DNA of 64,000 bases from the NCBI GenBank assembly GCA_020025635.1, contig JAHHRU010000005.1:1-64000 (forward strand). The letters are read 5' to 3'. The notes under the pieces are model-generated. The model was not told the DNA's origin. It ran no database searches and saw nothing but the letters and a program-made list of their open reading frames with translations. Below are positions 1-10,028 of the stretch, one piece after another. The stretch comes from Allofournierella sp. Its GTDB lineage: Bacteria; Bacillota; Clostridia; Oscillospirales; Ruminococcaceae. How positions within the stretch are numbered: position 1 is the stretch's first letter; each line of letters begins with the position of its first letter. The translations under genes were made by a program, and so were the position numbers.

Positions 1-1684
1 GCCGGATCAGCTCCTCATGGGTGCCGGACTGGACGATCTGTCCGTTTTCCAGCACAAGGATCTGGTCTGCCTGCCGGATGGTAGGCAGGCGGTGTGCGAT
101 TGCAATGACCGTTTTCCCCTGCACCAATTCCTGAATTGCCTCTTGGATCAGGTGCTCGTTTTCCGGGTCCACACTGGAAGTTGCCTCGTCCAGAATGATG
201 ATGGGGGCATCCTTGAGGATCGCCCGTGCAATGGAAATACGCTGCTTTTCCCCGCCGGACAGGGTGGAGCCGCCTTCCCCCACGACCGTCTCGTAGCCGC
301 TTGGCAGCTGCATGATGAAATCATGACACCGGGCCTTCTTGGCCGCCGCTGCCACTTCCTCCATACTGGCATCCGGCTTTCCGAAGCGGATGTTATCCAG
401 AATGGTATCGTGAAACAGGTAGACATTCTGAAAGACAATGCTGAGCTGCTTCAGGATGCTGTCACAGGTAAAGCTTCGCAGATCGTTGTCCCCCAGGGTG
501 ATAGCGCCCTCAGATACATCGTAGAAACGGGCAATCAGATTGCACATGGTGGTCTTACCGCTGCCGCTGGGACCCACAATGGCGGTAAAGCTTTTTTCCG
601 GGAAGCTGCAGGTGACATTTTTCAGCACGGTACGCCTATCGTAGCCAAAGGACACGTCCTGAAATCGGATGGTATGGGAGGAGGGCTCCATTTCCTTTCC
701 GTCCCGGTCGATAAACCGAGCCCCGGTCAGTCTGTCCAGCTTGTCCAGGGTGTGGTCGATCACATGGAGCACATGAAATGCACTGCTCAAATTCTCGGTG
801 CTGAGGAAGGCCATGAACGACATGATATCCACAAACACCATGGTGGGAAGCTCCATCCTGCCCTGCCAGGTCATGACCCCGCCATAAATCACCATGGCCG
901 CGGAAGCCAGCCGCAGGCTCATCACATGGAAAAAATTATAAACGGCATATTCCTTTTCGATTTTGACGTTGATGTCCCTGCTCTTTTGGTAGGCATTCCG
1001 GATGCCCTTTGCAGTGGCGCCCTCCTGATGAAAGGTTTTGACCAGAGCGATTCCCCGCAGGTATTCAATGGTGGTGCCGGTCATCTCCTCGTTGGCTTTC
1101 TGCAGGACCGCTCCGTTTTTGCGGCTTGCCTTACCCATGAGATGAAGGAACAGGGCCGAAAAAAGAAGACCTGAACCCATGATGACCCCCAGCTTCCAGT
1201 CCACCCCCATGCAGAAAATCAGCATGACTGCCGATGTGATGTAGCCGTTTACCACCATATCCAGCATGGTCATGGCATGGTATTCCATGAAGCTCATGTC
1301 CGTGGTCATGGCCGTCAGCAGATCTCCGGTCTGATTCTGCTGGAAAAAGCCCAAAGGTACACGCTTCAGAATGTTTCCGAGCCGAATCCGTTCATCTGCC
1401 AGTTTTTCATAAATGACCGTATCCTGAATACGGGCCTTCAGATAGGTAAACAGAAATCTGCCGCCGACGGCAGCCAGAAGCATCAGAAAAAACAGGAGGA
1501 TATTCTTCCCGGTCAGGGCTTCCGTACCCATCATATCCCCCAGGATGACCTGAATTGCCATAGCCGCCAGTACAATGGGCAGCGAGATGAAAATGCCGGT
1601 CAGGAAGGACAGCAAGAACCCCGCATAGATCCGCTTTTTGTATTTTTCAGACCAGCCGATCATTCTTTTTACGATTTTAAACAT
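1..1684 (-). CDS. ABC transporter half-transporter, permease fused to ATPase (C-terminus beyond window)
   Basis: Seen: an open frame from an ATG at 1684 runs off the window start, giving about 561 residues. The first ~300 are hydrophobic with several membrane segments (exporter fold), followed by an ATPase domain with Walker A GPSGSGKTT, signature LSGGEKQR and Walker B IIILDEATSSVDPENE. The start overlaps the upstream gene's stop by 8 bases (ATGTTTAA), so the two are probably translationally coupled and may form a heterodimer. Known: such paired half-transporters next to MptD-type ECF genes are often annotated as metal-chelate or siderophore related. The substrate is not shown by the sequence. 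Only the last few residues should be missing. Confidence 0.9.
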   Translation of the reverse strand, partial: MFKIVKRMIGWSEKYKKRIYAGFLLSFLTGIFISLPIVLAAMAIQVILGDMMGTEALTGKNILLFFLMLLAAVGGRFLFTYLKARIQDTVIYEKLADERIRLGNILKRVPLGFFQQNQTGDLLTAMTTDMSFMEYHAMTMLDMVVNGYITSAVMLIFCMGVDWKLGVIMGSGLLFSALFLHLMGKASRKNGAVLQKANEEMTGTTIEYLRGIALVKTFHQEGATAKGIRNAYQKSRDINVKIEKEYAVYNFFHVMSLRLASAAMVIYGGVMTWQGRMELPTMVFVDIMSFMAFLSTENLSSAFHVLHVIDHTLDKLDRLTGARFIDRDGKEMEPSSHTIRFQDVSFGYDRRTVLKNVTCSFPEKSFTAIVGPSGSGKTTMCNLIARFYDVSEGAITLGDNDLRSFTCDSILKQLSIVFQNVYLFHDTILDNIRFGKPDASMEEVAAAAKKARCHDFIMQLPSGYETVVGEGGSTLSGGEKQRISIARAILKDAPIIILDEATSSVDPENEHLIQEAIQELVQGKTVIAIAHRLPTIRQADQILVLENGQIVQSGTHEELIR

Positions 1685-3440
1685 GGCACTGACCTCCCTG
1701 AACAGACTGGTTTTTGGCTCCCAGATGCGCCTGCCACATACTCTGATACAGGGGCGAGGTGCGAAGAAGGGATTCGTGGGTGCCGGTGGCTACAAGCTGC
1801 CCCTTTTGCAGGATCATAATGGTATCGGCACCGGAAATGGTGGAGAGCCGATGGGCGATCACCAGCAGGGTCTTGCCCGCTGTGAGATTGGAGATGGCCT
1901 GCTGGATTTTTTCCTCGTTCTCCGGGTCCGTATAGGCTGTGGCTTCATCCAGAATCACCACGGGGGCATTTCGCAGGATCATCCGGGCAATGGCAATGCG
2001 CTGCTTTTCCCCGCCGGACAGCCGGCTGCCGGCCTGACCCGCCATGGAATCATAGCCATGCTCCAGTGCCATGATGAACTCATGGCAGCAGGCCTTTTTT
2101 GCCGCCTCATAAACCTGCTCATCGGTGGCCTCGGGATTTCCCATGCGGATATTTTCCCGAATGGAGGTATTGAACAGGTAATTATCCTGTGCCACAAAGC
2201 TGATATAGTGGGACAGCTGCGACAGGGGGATATCCCGGATGTCCCTTCCGCCCAGCAGGATCCTCCCGCTGCTCACATCCCAAAAGCGGGAGATCAGACG
2301 GGCCACCGTGGATTTGCCGCCGCCGGAGGGACCGATCAGCGCACAGAAGCTGCCCTCAGGGATCCGGAAGGACAGATCGTTCAGGATTTTGCGGGGGTCC
2401 TGTGCATGATAGGAAAAATCCACATGGTCAAAGGTGATGTCAAAATGCTCTAAGTCTACCGGGTCCGTTTTTTCCCGAAGCTCGGGCTGCCCCAGGACCG
2501 CGCTGACCGATTGAGCCGCATACTCAATCATTTTCAGGTTGTTCATGTAGGTGCTGAGGCCCATGATCGGGCCGATCAGAGCCAGAGACAGCACAATGGC
2601 AAGGACCAGCTTCTGCGGGCTGAGGGAACCGTGCACATAAAGCAGCATGCCCACAGGCAGCACACCCAGCAGTGTGGAGGGCATAATGGTCATCATCAGA
2701 TTGCCGCCCACCCAGGTACTGCGGAACCATTGCAGTGTCAGCTTCCGAAAGCTTTCCACACTGCGTTTGAATTTTCCGTAGGAGGCCTCTCCCTGATTAA
2801 AGGTCTTGATCACTTCAATACCCTCCAGGTATTCCACGATCGTGCTGTTCATGGCATCACAAGATTTCATATAGGCATCATAATTCTGATTCATTTTTGC
2901 CATCATCGGGGCAGACACTATCATGCCCAGGATGCAGGACAAAAGAGAAGCCAGGGCCATCAGAGGATGGACACAGAGCAGAACGACACACACTGCCAGA
3001 GGAGCCAGCACATAGGCCACCCCCTCCGGAATCAGATGGGCCAGGGGCAGTTCCAGATTCTCCACCTGGTCAATGGTCAGGTTTTTGAATTTTCCAATGG
3101 GCTGATCCACCACATATCCCAAAGGCACCCGCATGAATTTCTGCGCCAGGTCCAGGCGGATCTGCTGCAGGATCGCGTAGGCACTTTTATGGGAAAGAGT
3201 GGTGGACAGCTCGAACAGCAGGGTTTTCAGCAGATATCCGGCCACACAGGCAAGGCTCAGCGCCAGAAGGCCCTGAGCTGTGAGGGTATGACCGAGCAGC
3301 CCGGTCATCAGCCAGAACACTGCAAAATAGGGAGCAAAGCCAATCATCACACTGCATACAGACAGAATCACCGACAGAACCATCGCTTTTTTATTCTGCC
3401 TTAGATACGGCTGCAAAAAGGAAATTGTTTGTTTATTCAT
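1677..3440 (-). CDS. ABC transporter half-transporter, permease fused to ATPase
   Basis: 587 residues, a normal full length for an exporter-fold half-transporter. Membrane segments fill residues ~18-290. The ATPase domain follows, with Walker A GPSGGGKST, signature LSGGEKQRIAIAR, Walker B VVILDEATAYTDPENE and the H-loop in IAHRLS. It begins 14 nt after the EcfT-like gene and overlaps the next half-transporter by 8 bases, so it is the third gene of a four-gene operon. It probably pairs with the downstream protein at the membrane. Direction of transport and substrate are inferred only from context (metal, chelate or vitamin). Confidence 0.92.
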   Translation of the reverse strand: MNKQTISFLQPYLRQNKKAMVLSVILSVCSVMIGFAPYFAVFWLMTGLLGHTLTAQGLLALSLACVAGYLLKTLLFELSTTLSHKSAYAILQQIRLDLAQKFMRVPLGYVVDQPIGKFKNLTIDQVENLELPLAHLIPEGVAYVLAPLAVCVVLLCVHPLMALASLLSCILGMIVSAPMMAKMNQNYDAYMKSCDAMNSTIVEYLEGIEVIKTFNQGEASYGKFKRSVESFRKLTLQWFRSTWVGGNLMMTIMPSTLLGVLPVGMLLYVHGSLSPQKLVLAIVLSLALIGPIMGLSTYMNNLKMIEYAAQSVSAVLGQPELREKTDPVDLEHFDITFDHVDFSYHAQDPRKILNDLSFRIPEGSFCALIGPSGGGKSTVARLISRFWDVSSGRILLGGRDIRDIPLSQLSHYISFVAQDNYLFNTSIRENIRMGNPEATDEQVYEAAKKACCHEFIMALEHGYDSMAGQAGSRLSGGEKQRIAIARMILRNAPVVILDEATAYTDPENEEKIQQAISNLTAGKTLLVIAHRLSTISGADTIMILQKGQLVATGTHESLLRTSPLYQSMWQAHLGAKNQSVQGGQCHV

Positions 3441-3454
3441 TCAATCACTTCCGT

Positions 3455-4165
3455 TTACTTCATTGAAATCTGAATACCCCAGCCTGCACAGCAAAGAGCC
3501 ATGAGTACAATATCCTGCACCTTCAGTTTCGGCACAGAAATGCTGGTACGCTTTGCGTGGATATCGAATCCTTTGGTGAGGGTCGCCATAAGCAGTTCAT
3601 CGCCGATGTTTATCACACAGACAATGAGAGGGACAAATACATCCACCAAGGCGGAAAGCGGATGCAGGAGACAATACCCGATCGTATGCCCTCGCAGACG
3701 GACACCGTCCCAAGTGGCGGAAAGTTCCTCCTTTACAGTTGGAAAAAACCGCAGCACCATGCTGACGGTCCAGTTGAAGCCCTTGGGCAGGTGCATTCGA
3801 TCCAAAGCGGCAATGAGATTGGAAGCTTCTATGGTGCAGATCAGGAAAAAGCCAAAGCTGATCCCGGGCATCAGCTTCAGGAACAGGGCACACGCCGAGG
3901 AAAGGAAAATGGCAGCCCCGCCGGAAAGCCTTGGAAGCAAAAACGCCAGCAGACCCAGACAAACAGCGTAAAGGAAACCGTGGCAGATCGCTTTCCGGTA
4001 TCTGCCTGCGGCCGCATAAAAAAGGAGCGGGATGCACAGCAAGATCCCGTTTTCGATCTGTCCCGCAGCAGACAGACCGCACTGGACCAACAGGCCGCTG
4101 ACCGTAACGACCAGCAGGAGCTTTGTCCTTGGGTCCAGAAAGCTCGGTTTTGCTTTCTGGATCAT
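3455..4165 (-). CDS. ECF transporter transmembrane component, EcfT/CbiQ family
   Basis: 236 residues with about five hydrophobic segments and the CbiQ/EcfT pattern of a long cytoplasmic helical region. The two Ala-Arg-Gly-type motifs that dock onto ECF ATPases appear here as RLRGH and TKGFD, both diverged from the usual sequence. The start codon overlaps the S-component stop by 4 bases. Known: EcfT bridges the substrate-binding S protein to two EcfA ATPases. No EcfA gene lies in the visible operon; the next genes are exporter-fold half-transporters. It may use an EcfA encoded elsewhere. Confidence 0.82.
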   Translation of the reverse strand: MIQKAKPSFLDPRTKLLLVVTVSGLLVQCGLSAAGQIENGILLCIPLLFYAAAGRYRKAICHGFLYAVCLGLLAFLLPRLSGGAAIFLSSACALFLKLMPGISFGFFLICTIEASNLIAALDRMHLPKGFNWTVSMVLRFFPTVKEELSATWDGVRLRGHTIGYCLLHPLSALVDVFVPLIVCVINIGDELLMATLTKGFDIHAKRTSISVPKLKVQDIVLMALCCAGWGIQISMK

Positions 4166-4749
4166 GCTTTTTTACCGATCCTCTGAAAATGCTTTTTGAA
4201 AACCGCATAGCCAAGCGCTCCGCCGAGAATGCCGCCTGCCAAGGTCAGGGCAATGCTGCCCCAAAAGCCGACACCGGATACATTTGTCAGCATCTGGGAA
4301 ACATACGCTTCTCCATGCTGTTCCACGAGCCGCTCACGGTAGCTGCCAAAGGAGGCCAGATACAGGCGCAGACCAAAACCAATATCCCACAGGGTAAATA
4401 CCGCATATACCAAAATCGACTTCATGGTAGATGTATAATGGAGCACCCACAGGATAAACTCTGCCAGAAGGCTTGCGGCCACCGCTGTGATGAGGGGCCA
4501 GATGCCACTGCCCGTCGTCAGGGACAGAAGGCCGCAAATCAGGCCCATCAGAAGGACCATGCCGGGCTTTTTGGCCTTTGTCAGGAAGAGCATAAAGGGA
4601 ATGCCGCATACAATGCCGGTGATGAGAGGCAGGAGCGGCATCAGCACAGGGATGTATCCTGCACACATAGAGGCAAAGAACGCCGCATAGTACAGCACCA
4701 CAAAAAGTGCCACATTCAAAAAGTCCTTCAGTTCATATTTTTGTTTCAT
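4162..4749 (-). CDS. ECF-type substrate-binding (S) component, MptD/Trep_Strep family
   Basis: 195 residues with about six membrane helices and a short charged N-terminus, the size and shape of an ECF S component. It resembles the MptD (Trep_Strep) family, usually encoded beside EcfT and AraC or TetR regulators. First gene of the transport operon; a GGGG-rich ribosome site lies just before the ATG. A 16-bp palindrome (4766-4781) sits 17 nt upstream of the start and is the likely control point. The ligand is unknown. Confidence 0.75.
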   Translation of the reverse strand: MKQKYELKDFLNVALFVVLYYAAFFASMCAGYIPVLMPLLPLITGIVCGIPFMLFLTKAKKPGMVLLMGLICGLLSLTTGSGIWPLITAVAASLLAEFILWVLHYTSTMKSILVYAVFTLWDIGFGLRLYLASFGSYRERLVEQHGEAYVSQMLTNVSGVGFWGSIALTLAGGILGGALGYAVFKKHFQRIGKKA

Positions 4750-4765
4750 AGAGAATCCCCTTTCG

Positions 4766-4781
4766 GTTAGTTATTGCTAAC
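4766..4781 (-). promoter_or_regulatory. Candidate operator, palindrome GTTAG-N6-CTAAC
   Basis: GTTAGTTATTGCTAAC is a 16-bp interrupted palindrome 17 nt before the S-component start codon. The same architecture occurs twice before the ABC transporter gene at the other end of the window (63603-63618 and 63681-63696). Placement over the 5' untranslated region fits a repressor site. The binding protein is unknown; the half-site loosely resembles DtxR/IdeR-type metal repressor boxes. Confidence 0.55.
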
Positions 4782-4798
4782 TGCCGGTCAAAAAGTTA

Positions 4799-4820
4799 CC
4801 ACGCACGGTTTCGTGCGTGG
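4799..4820 (-). terminator. Hairpin between the AraC gene and the transport operon
   Basis: Stem CCACGCAC / GTGCGTGG with a 6-nt loop. Read on the minus strand it is followed by TAACTTTTT, so it probably ends or attenuates transcription from the AraC gene before the transport operon. Confidence 0.5.
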
Positions 4821-4882
4821 TCCGGCTTTCCGTATCATCAGTATAAGCGGTCCTCCATGGGGCTGCAACTCCGTTTCGTCCA

Positions 4883-5794
4883 TTATGCTCCATTCTGTCC
4901 ACGGCTTTTCAGCCGGTAGGCCTGCGGTGTCATGGCAGTGTCCGCGCGGAATGCACTGGCAAATTTACTGGGATTGTCATATCCTGCCATGGAGGCAATT
5001 TGAGCAATGGTCAGTTCTGTTTCCCGCAAAAGCCGCTGTGCCTGCTCTATCCGGTGCTTTCGGGCAAATTTCGCCACAGAACATCCGTAAATGCTGCTGA
5101 AATGCCGTCTCAGGGTGGTAACCGGAATCCCGGTGGCCTGAGAAAGCTCCTGCAGGGTGTAGTGATGCTCCAAATCGTTCAGAATCAGGTCCGCCGCCTG
5201 CTTCAGTTTCCTCACCTGACTGCTGGGAAGATACACAGGCAGCGCCGTGTGCTCCGTCCACTGGAGATCCTGCAAGAAAAGCAGCAGCTCCAGGCAGGCA
5301 AGCTTCCGATGCAGATCCGTCTGGCAGGCTGATGCCTGCACAAGGCCCAGCACATTGGCTGCCTGAGGGGATGCGGACAGATCCAGATTGTTTCCCATGC
5401 AGAACCGATCTTTCAGGCGTTCCAGATCCACCGGGAAATCCGGCGGCAGCTGTCCTTCTGCCTTTGACAGCTGAATTCCAAAGGAGATCCCCTGATAATT
5501 TCTCTGGGGAAAGAGGAAGTGTCCGCTGCTCTGGCCATAGTCATAGGGCATAAAACTGCCTGCTCCCAAAAAGGCCGCTCGACCGTCCTGGGTGTCCCAC
5601 TGGATTTTACCCTCAATACAGTATTCAAACCCAAACATATTTTGAGACTGTGCGTAATTTGACTCACACCGTTCCAGATGAAACCTGCTGAAACTGAGCA
5701 GGACCCCGGGAAAAACTTCATAGGCCCGGATCTGTCCGGTACCGGTTTCGTTTTCAAAACATAAAAGCACTTCGGGATCTTTTGTATGATCCAT
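4883..5794 (-). CDS. AraC-family transcriptional regulator
   Basis: 303 residues. The N-terminal ~190 residues would be the sensor part. The C-terminal ~100 residues hold two helix-turn-helix motifs typical of AraC/XylS proteins (LQELSQATGIPVTTLRRHF, then IAQIASMAGYDNPSKFASAFR). The ATG at 5794 is preceded by AAGGGGGAAG. It lies immediately upstream of, and in line with, the ECF/ABC operon, so it most likely activates that operon in response to the transported compound, as YbtA-type regulators do. A TATAAT-like -10 lies at 5845-5850. Confidence 0.9.
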   Translation of the reverse strand: MDHTKDPEVLLCFENETGTGQIRAYEVFPGVLLSFSRFHLERCESNYAQSQNMFGFEYCIEGKIQWDTQDGRAAFLGAGSFMPYDYGQSSGHFLFPQRNYQGISFGIQLSKAEGQLPPDFPVDLERLKDRFCMGNNLDLSASPQAANVLGLVQASACQTDLHRKLACLELLLFLQDLQWTEHTALPVYLPSSQVRKLKQAADLILNDLEHHYTLQELSQATGIPVTTLRRHFSSIYGCSVAKFARKHRIEQAQRLLRETELTIAQIASMAGYDNPSKFASAFRADTAMTPQAYRLKSRGQNGA

Positions 5795-6229
5795 CCAGCT
5801 TCCCCCTTGCCAAGTTCGTTAACACTCAGGTATTTTGCGCCCCTATTATATCATATTGGCTCTTGTGTGTCTTAAAATTTGTATGAAGGATGGCAGCAAA
5901 GCCTTCGAAAATTTGATTTCAGCACTCAGAATGCCAACAAGTATGCAGGCATCAAGGAACAGATGTTCTATTCCCGGCGGCAGCTGACCCAGGACCTCAG
6001 ATAAGCGCAAGCCGAGCATTCACACCCAGTACGGCCTGATTGGGTTTATCCCTTTGGCTGCATTTCGAAACAAAAAGGCGGCGTGGCCAAAGCAACTCCG
6101 CTTTTTCAAAGCACACAGTTCTTGTGCTTTGAAATCCGCTGCTTTACGACCACTGCGCATTCCGACCGAGAAGGGCTTTTTCCTTCACCAGTCTGCCGGG
6201 TGTTTTCCCCTGGGCTTAAAATAACAAAA
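5795..6229. other. Gene-poor stretch with a possible decayed coding fragment
   Basis: Holds the AraC promoter (-10 at 5845-5850). Around 5880-6003 on the plus strand a ~40-codon frame reads like part of a protein (contains KYAGIKEQMFYSRRQL) and ends at a TAA, with no convincing start or ribosome site. It may be the remnant of a lost gene; I do not recognise the family. Nothing else is supported here. Confidence 0.3.
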
Positions 6230-6263
6230 AGCTCCCGCTGTTTTACTGCAAACAGCGGGAGCT
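6230..6263 (-). terminator. Rho-independent terminator of the alcohol dehydrogenase gene
   Basis: Perfect 14-bp stem (AGCTCCCGCTGTTT and complement) with a 6-nt loop, followed on the minus strand by TTTTTGTTATTTT. It lies 30 nt past the dehydrogenase stop and also has T-rich sequence on the plus side. Confidence 0.9.
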
Positions 6264-6292
6264 GAAATTTTTATTCTGTTTTGCGCTTATGA

Positions 6293-7351
6293 TCAGCGGA
6301 CATAAACAATGGGCTTGATCAGATCCTTCGGCTTATCCTTCATCAGCATCAGAGCTTCTTCCACATGCTCAAAGCCCTCAAACTCATGGGTGACCAATTT
6401 GCCGGGCTGGATGCGGCCGGAAGTAACCAGTGCCAGCAGCTTCTCCATGCGCAGACGTCCGCCAGGCATCAGGCCGCCGGCGATCTGCTTGTGGCTCATG
6501 CCGCAGCCCCACTCTGCACGAGGAATGCGCACATAATCGCCTTCGCCCAGATAGTTTACGTTGCCGATCTTTCCGCCCGGCTTCAAAACGCGGATTGCGG
6601 TGATGAAGGTATCGTTATCGCCGCCGGCAATCACAACACGATCCACACCCTTGCCGCCGGTCAGCTGTGCAACCTGATCTTCAATGGAACCGTTGCGGTA
6701 GTTGATGATGTGGGTTGCGCCAAACTCTTTTGCAAGCTCGATGCAGTTGGGACGGGAGCCTACCGCATAGATCTCGCTTGCACCACGGATCGCGGCACCT
6801 GCAACAGCCATCAGGCCAACCGGTCCAATGCCGATGACCAGGACCTTGTCACCAAACTGGATATCTGCCAGCTCCACACCGTGGAAACCGGTGGGGACCA
6901 TGTCGCAAAGCATAACCGCAGTCTTGTCGTCCACGGAATCGGGCAGGTGTGCCAGATTTCCGTCAGCATCGTTCACATGGAACAGCTCGGCAAAAACGCC
7001 ATCCTTGAAGTTGGAGAACTTCCAGCCTGCCAGCATGCCGCCAGAATGCATGGAATAGCCTGCCTGTGCCTCCAGAGAGTCCCAGTCGGGAGTGATTGCG
7101 GGAACGACCACCCGGTCACCGGGCTTAAAGTCCCGAACCAGCTCGCCCACCTGCTCCACGATGCCAACGGCCTCATGACCCAGGATCATATCGCGGCGGT
7201 CACCGATCGCACCGGCCCAAACCGTGTGCACGTCACTGGTGCAGGGAGAAATTGCGGTGGGACGAACCAGCGCATCCTTGGGGCCAAGGGCGGCCACCTC
7301 TTTTTCGACCCAGCCTACCTGGCCGATCTTTTTCATTGCAAAGCCTTTCAT
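6293..7351 (-). CDS. adh: Zn-dependent NADP secondary alcohol dehydrogenase (isopropanol dehydrogenase type)
   Basis: 352 residues, matching the Thermoanaerobacter brockii / Clostridium beijerinckii secondary alcohol dehydrogenase family in length and throughout the sequence. Catalytic zinc ligands are at the family positions: Cys37 (PCTSD), His59 (GHEA) and Asp near 150 (CDMVPTGFHG). The nucleotide fold has GIGPVGLMAVAG, and VGSRP after the second strand is the family's NADP-phosphate selector. Reaction: reversible NADPH-linked reduction of ketones and aldehydes to alcohols, in the cytosol. Stands alone with its own terminator; probably a sink for reducing power. Confidence 0.93.
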   Translation of the reverse strand: MKGFAMKKIGQVGWVEKEVAALGPKDALVRPTAISPCTSDVHTVWAGAIGDRRDMILGHEAVGIVEQVGELVRDFKPGDRVVVPAITPDWDSLEAQAGYSMHSGGMLAGWKFSNFKDGVFAELFHVNDADGNLAHLPDSVDDKTAVMLCDMVPTGFHGVELADIQFGDKVLVIGIGPVGLMAVAGAAIRGASEIYAVGSRPNCIELAKEFGATHIINYRNGSIEDQVAQLTGGKGVDRVVIAGGDNDTFITAIRVLKPGGKIGNVNYLGEGDYVRIPRAEWGCGMSHKQIAGGLMPGGRLRMEKLLALVTSGRIQPGKLVTHEFEGFEHVEEALMLMKDKPKDLIKPIVYVR

Positions 7352-7820
7352 ATATGGAAACCTCCTAATTGATTTTTGTTTTTTCGTTTGGTCTTCGCTG
7401 TTTGATTGGGTGTATTATAGCATTCAAAACGCCGAAAAAACAATACAAAATCAACGGATTTTTCAAGTTCAGTTACTTCGACAAAAGAATAACGAATCTA
7501 TTGAGTGGTATCACTAATGCCCCAATAAGTCAAGTGCAAACGGCGCAAATCGTAGCTTTGCACAAGAATTTTTTCATCTTTTGTGAAACACTTCTCAAAT
7601 TTCTTTTTCACGCTCTCCTGCCGCTGAAACCTATGCACAATCACATTTGCAAATTTCAAGGGTGCGCCTGTGCCGCTTTGGCTGGGTACACGCTGTGTCT
7701 GCTATTTTTGAAGGGGGCGATGGGCGCTGCGCAGCTTAAAAGTTCCGAGCACGGCATTTTGCTTCCAGACCGTTCAGGCCCCAGTGTCTATCTCTTTGTT
7801 TGGGATTTTTCGCATAAAAA
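7352..7820. other. Intergenic region between adh and groEL, no gene seen
   Basis: AT-rich just before adh, presumably holding its minus-strand promoter; a ribosome site (GGAGG) lies directly before the adh start. A plus-strand frame crosses the region, but it has no ribosome site, reads into antisense groEL, and has a composition unlike protein. No RNA gene or repeat recognised. Confidence 0.5.
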
Positions 7821-7869
7821 GCACCCCATCTGTTCGGTGGTATATCATACCAACCAACAAATGGGGTGC
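7821..7869 (-). terminator. Terminator of the groESL operon
   Basis: Long imperfect hairpin. Outer stem GCACCCCAT / ATGGGGTGC, inner stem GGTGGTAT / ATACCAACC. Followed on the minus strand by CTTTTTATGCG. It lies 35 nt past the groEL stop. Confidence 0.85.
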
Positions 7870-7903
7870 AGTTTAAATTTTCACTTTGACAGTGCCGGTC
7901 TGA

Positions 7904-9529
<1,626 letters not shown>

Positions 9530-9579
9530 AATCAATTCGCTCCTTTTTTCTTGGTAAAATCACAAAATGATGGATTTTC

Positions 9580-9864
9580 TTACTCAACAACGGCCAAAAT
9601 GTCGCTCTGGCGCACGATGGTGCACTCTTCGCCATCCACCTTGACCTCGGTGCCGGAATATTTGCTGGTGAGCACCTTATCGCCCACCTTTACCAGCATC
9701 TCGACTTCCTTGCCATCCACCAGGCCGCCCGGGCCGACTGCCAGAACTTCAGCCACCTGGGGCTTTTCTTTTGCGGAACCAGCCAGGATGATGCCGCTGT
9801 GAGTGGTTTCTTCGGCCTCGACGGTTTTGATCACGACGCGGTCAGCAAGAGGTTTGATTGTCAT
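9580..9864 (-). CDS. groS: Co-chaperonin GroES (Hsp10)
   Basis: 94 residues beginning MTIKPLADRVVIK, with the mobile-loop region and the conserved VGDKVL segment. It caps GroEL during folding. An upstream in-frame start at 9885 would add seven residues, but the start at 9864 follows a strong GGGGGAG site and matches family N-termini. First gene of the CIRCE-regulated operon. Confidence 0.97.
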   Translation of the reverse strand: MTIKPLADRVVIKTVEAEETTHSGIILAGSAKEKPQVAEVLAVGPGGLVDGKEVEMLVKVGDKVLTSKYSGTEVKVDGEECTIVRQSDILAVVE

Positions 9865-9910
9865 GGAAGAACTCCCCCTATTCAAATATATATGAAATAT
9901 AATAATTGTT

Positions 9911-9937
9911 TTAGCACTCAGTATCTTTGAGTGCTAA
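9911..9937 (-). promoter_or_regulatory. CIRCE operator (HrcA binding site)
   Basis: Exact consensus inverted repeat TTAGCACTC, nine bases, GAGTGCTAA, in the 5' untranslated region of groES. HrcA binds this element and represses groESL until heat stress. The hrcA gene is not in this window. Confidence 0.97.
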
Positions 9938-9941
9938 CTAT

Positions 9942-9970
9942 ATTTTAGCCGCTATTGTACCAAAAATCAA
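9942..9970 (-). promoter_or_regulatory. groESL promoter
   Basis: On the minus strand, TTGATT and TAAAAT are separated by 17 bases, ending just before the CIRCE element, so HrcA bound at CIRCE would cover the transcription start. Confidence 0.65.
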
Positions 9971-10028
9971 GTAGCAAATTTAAAAATTTTTTGTTAACAA
10001 ATCATGTATTTCTATTTTGGTGTAAAAA

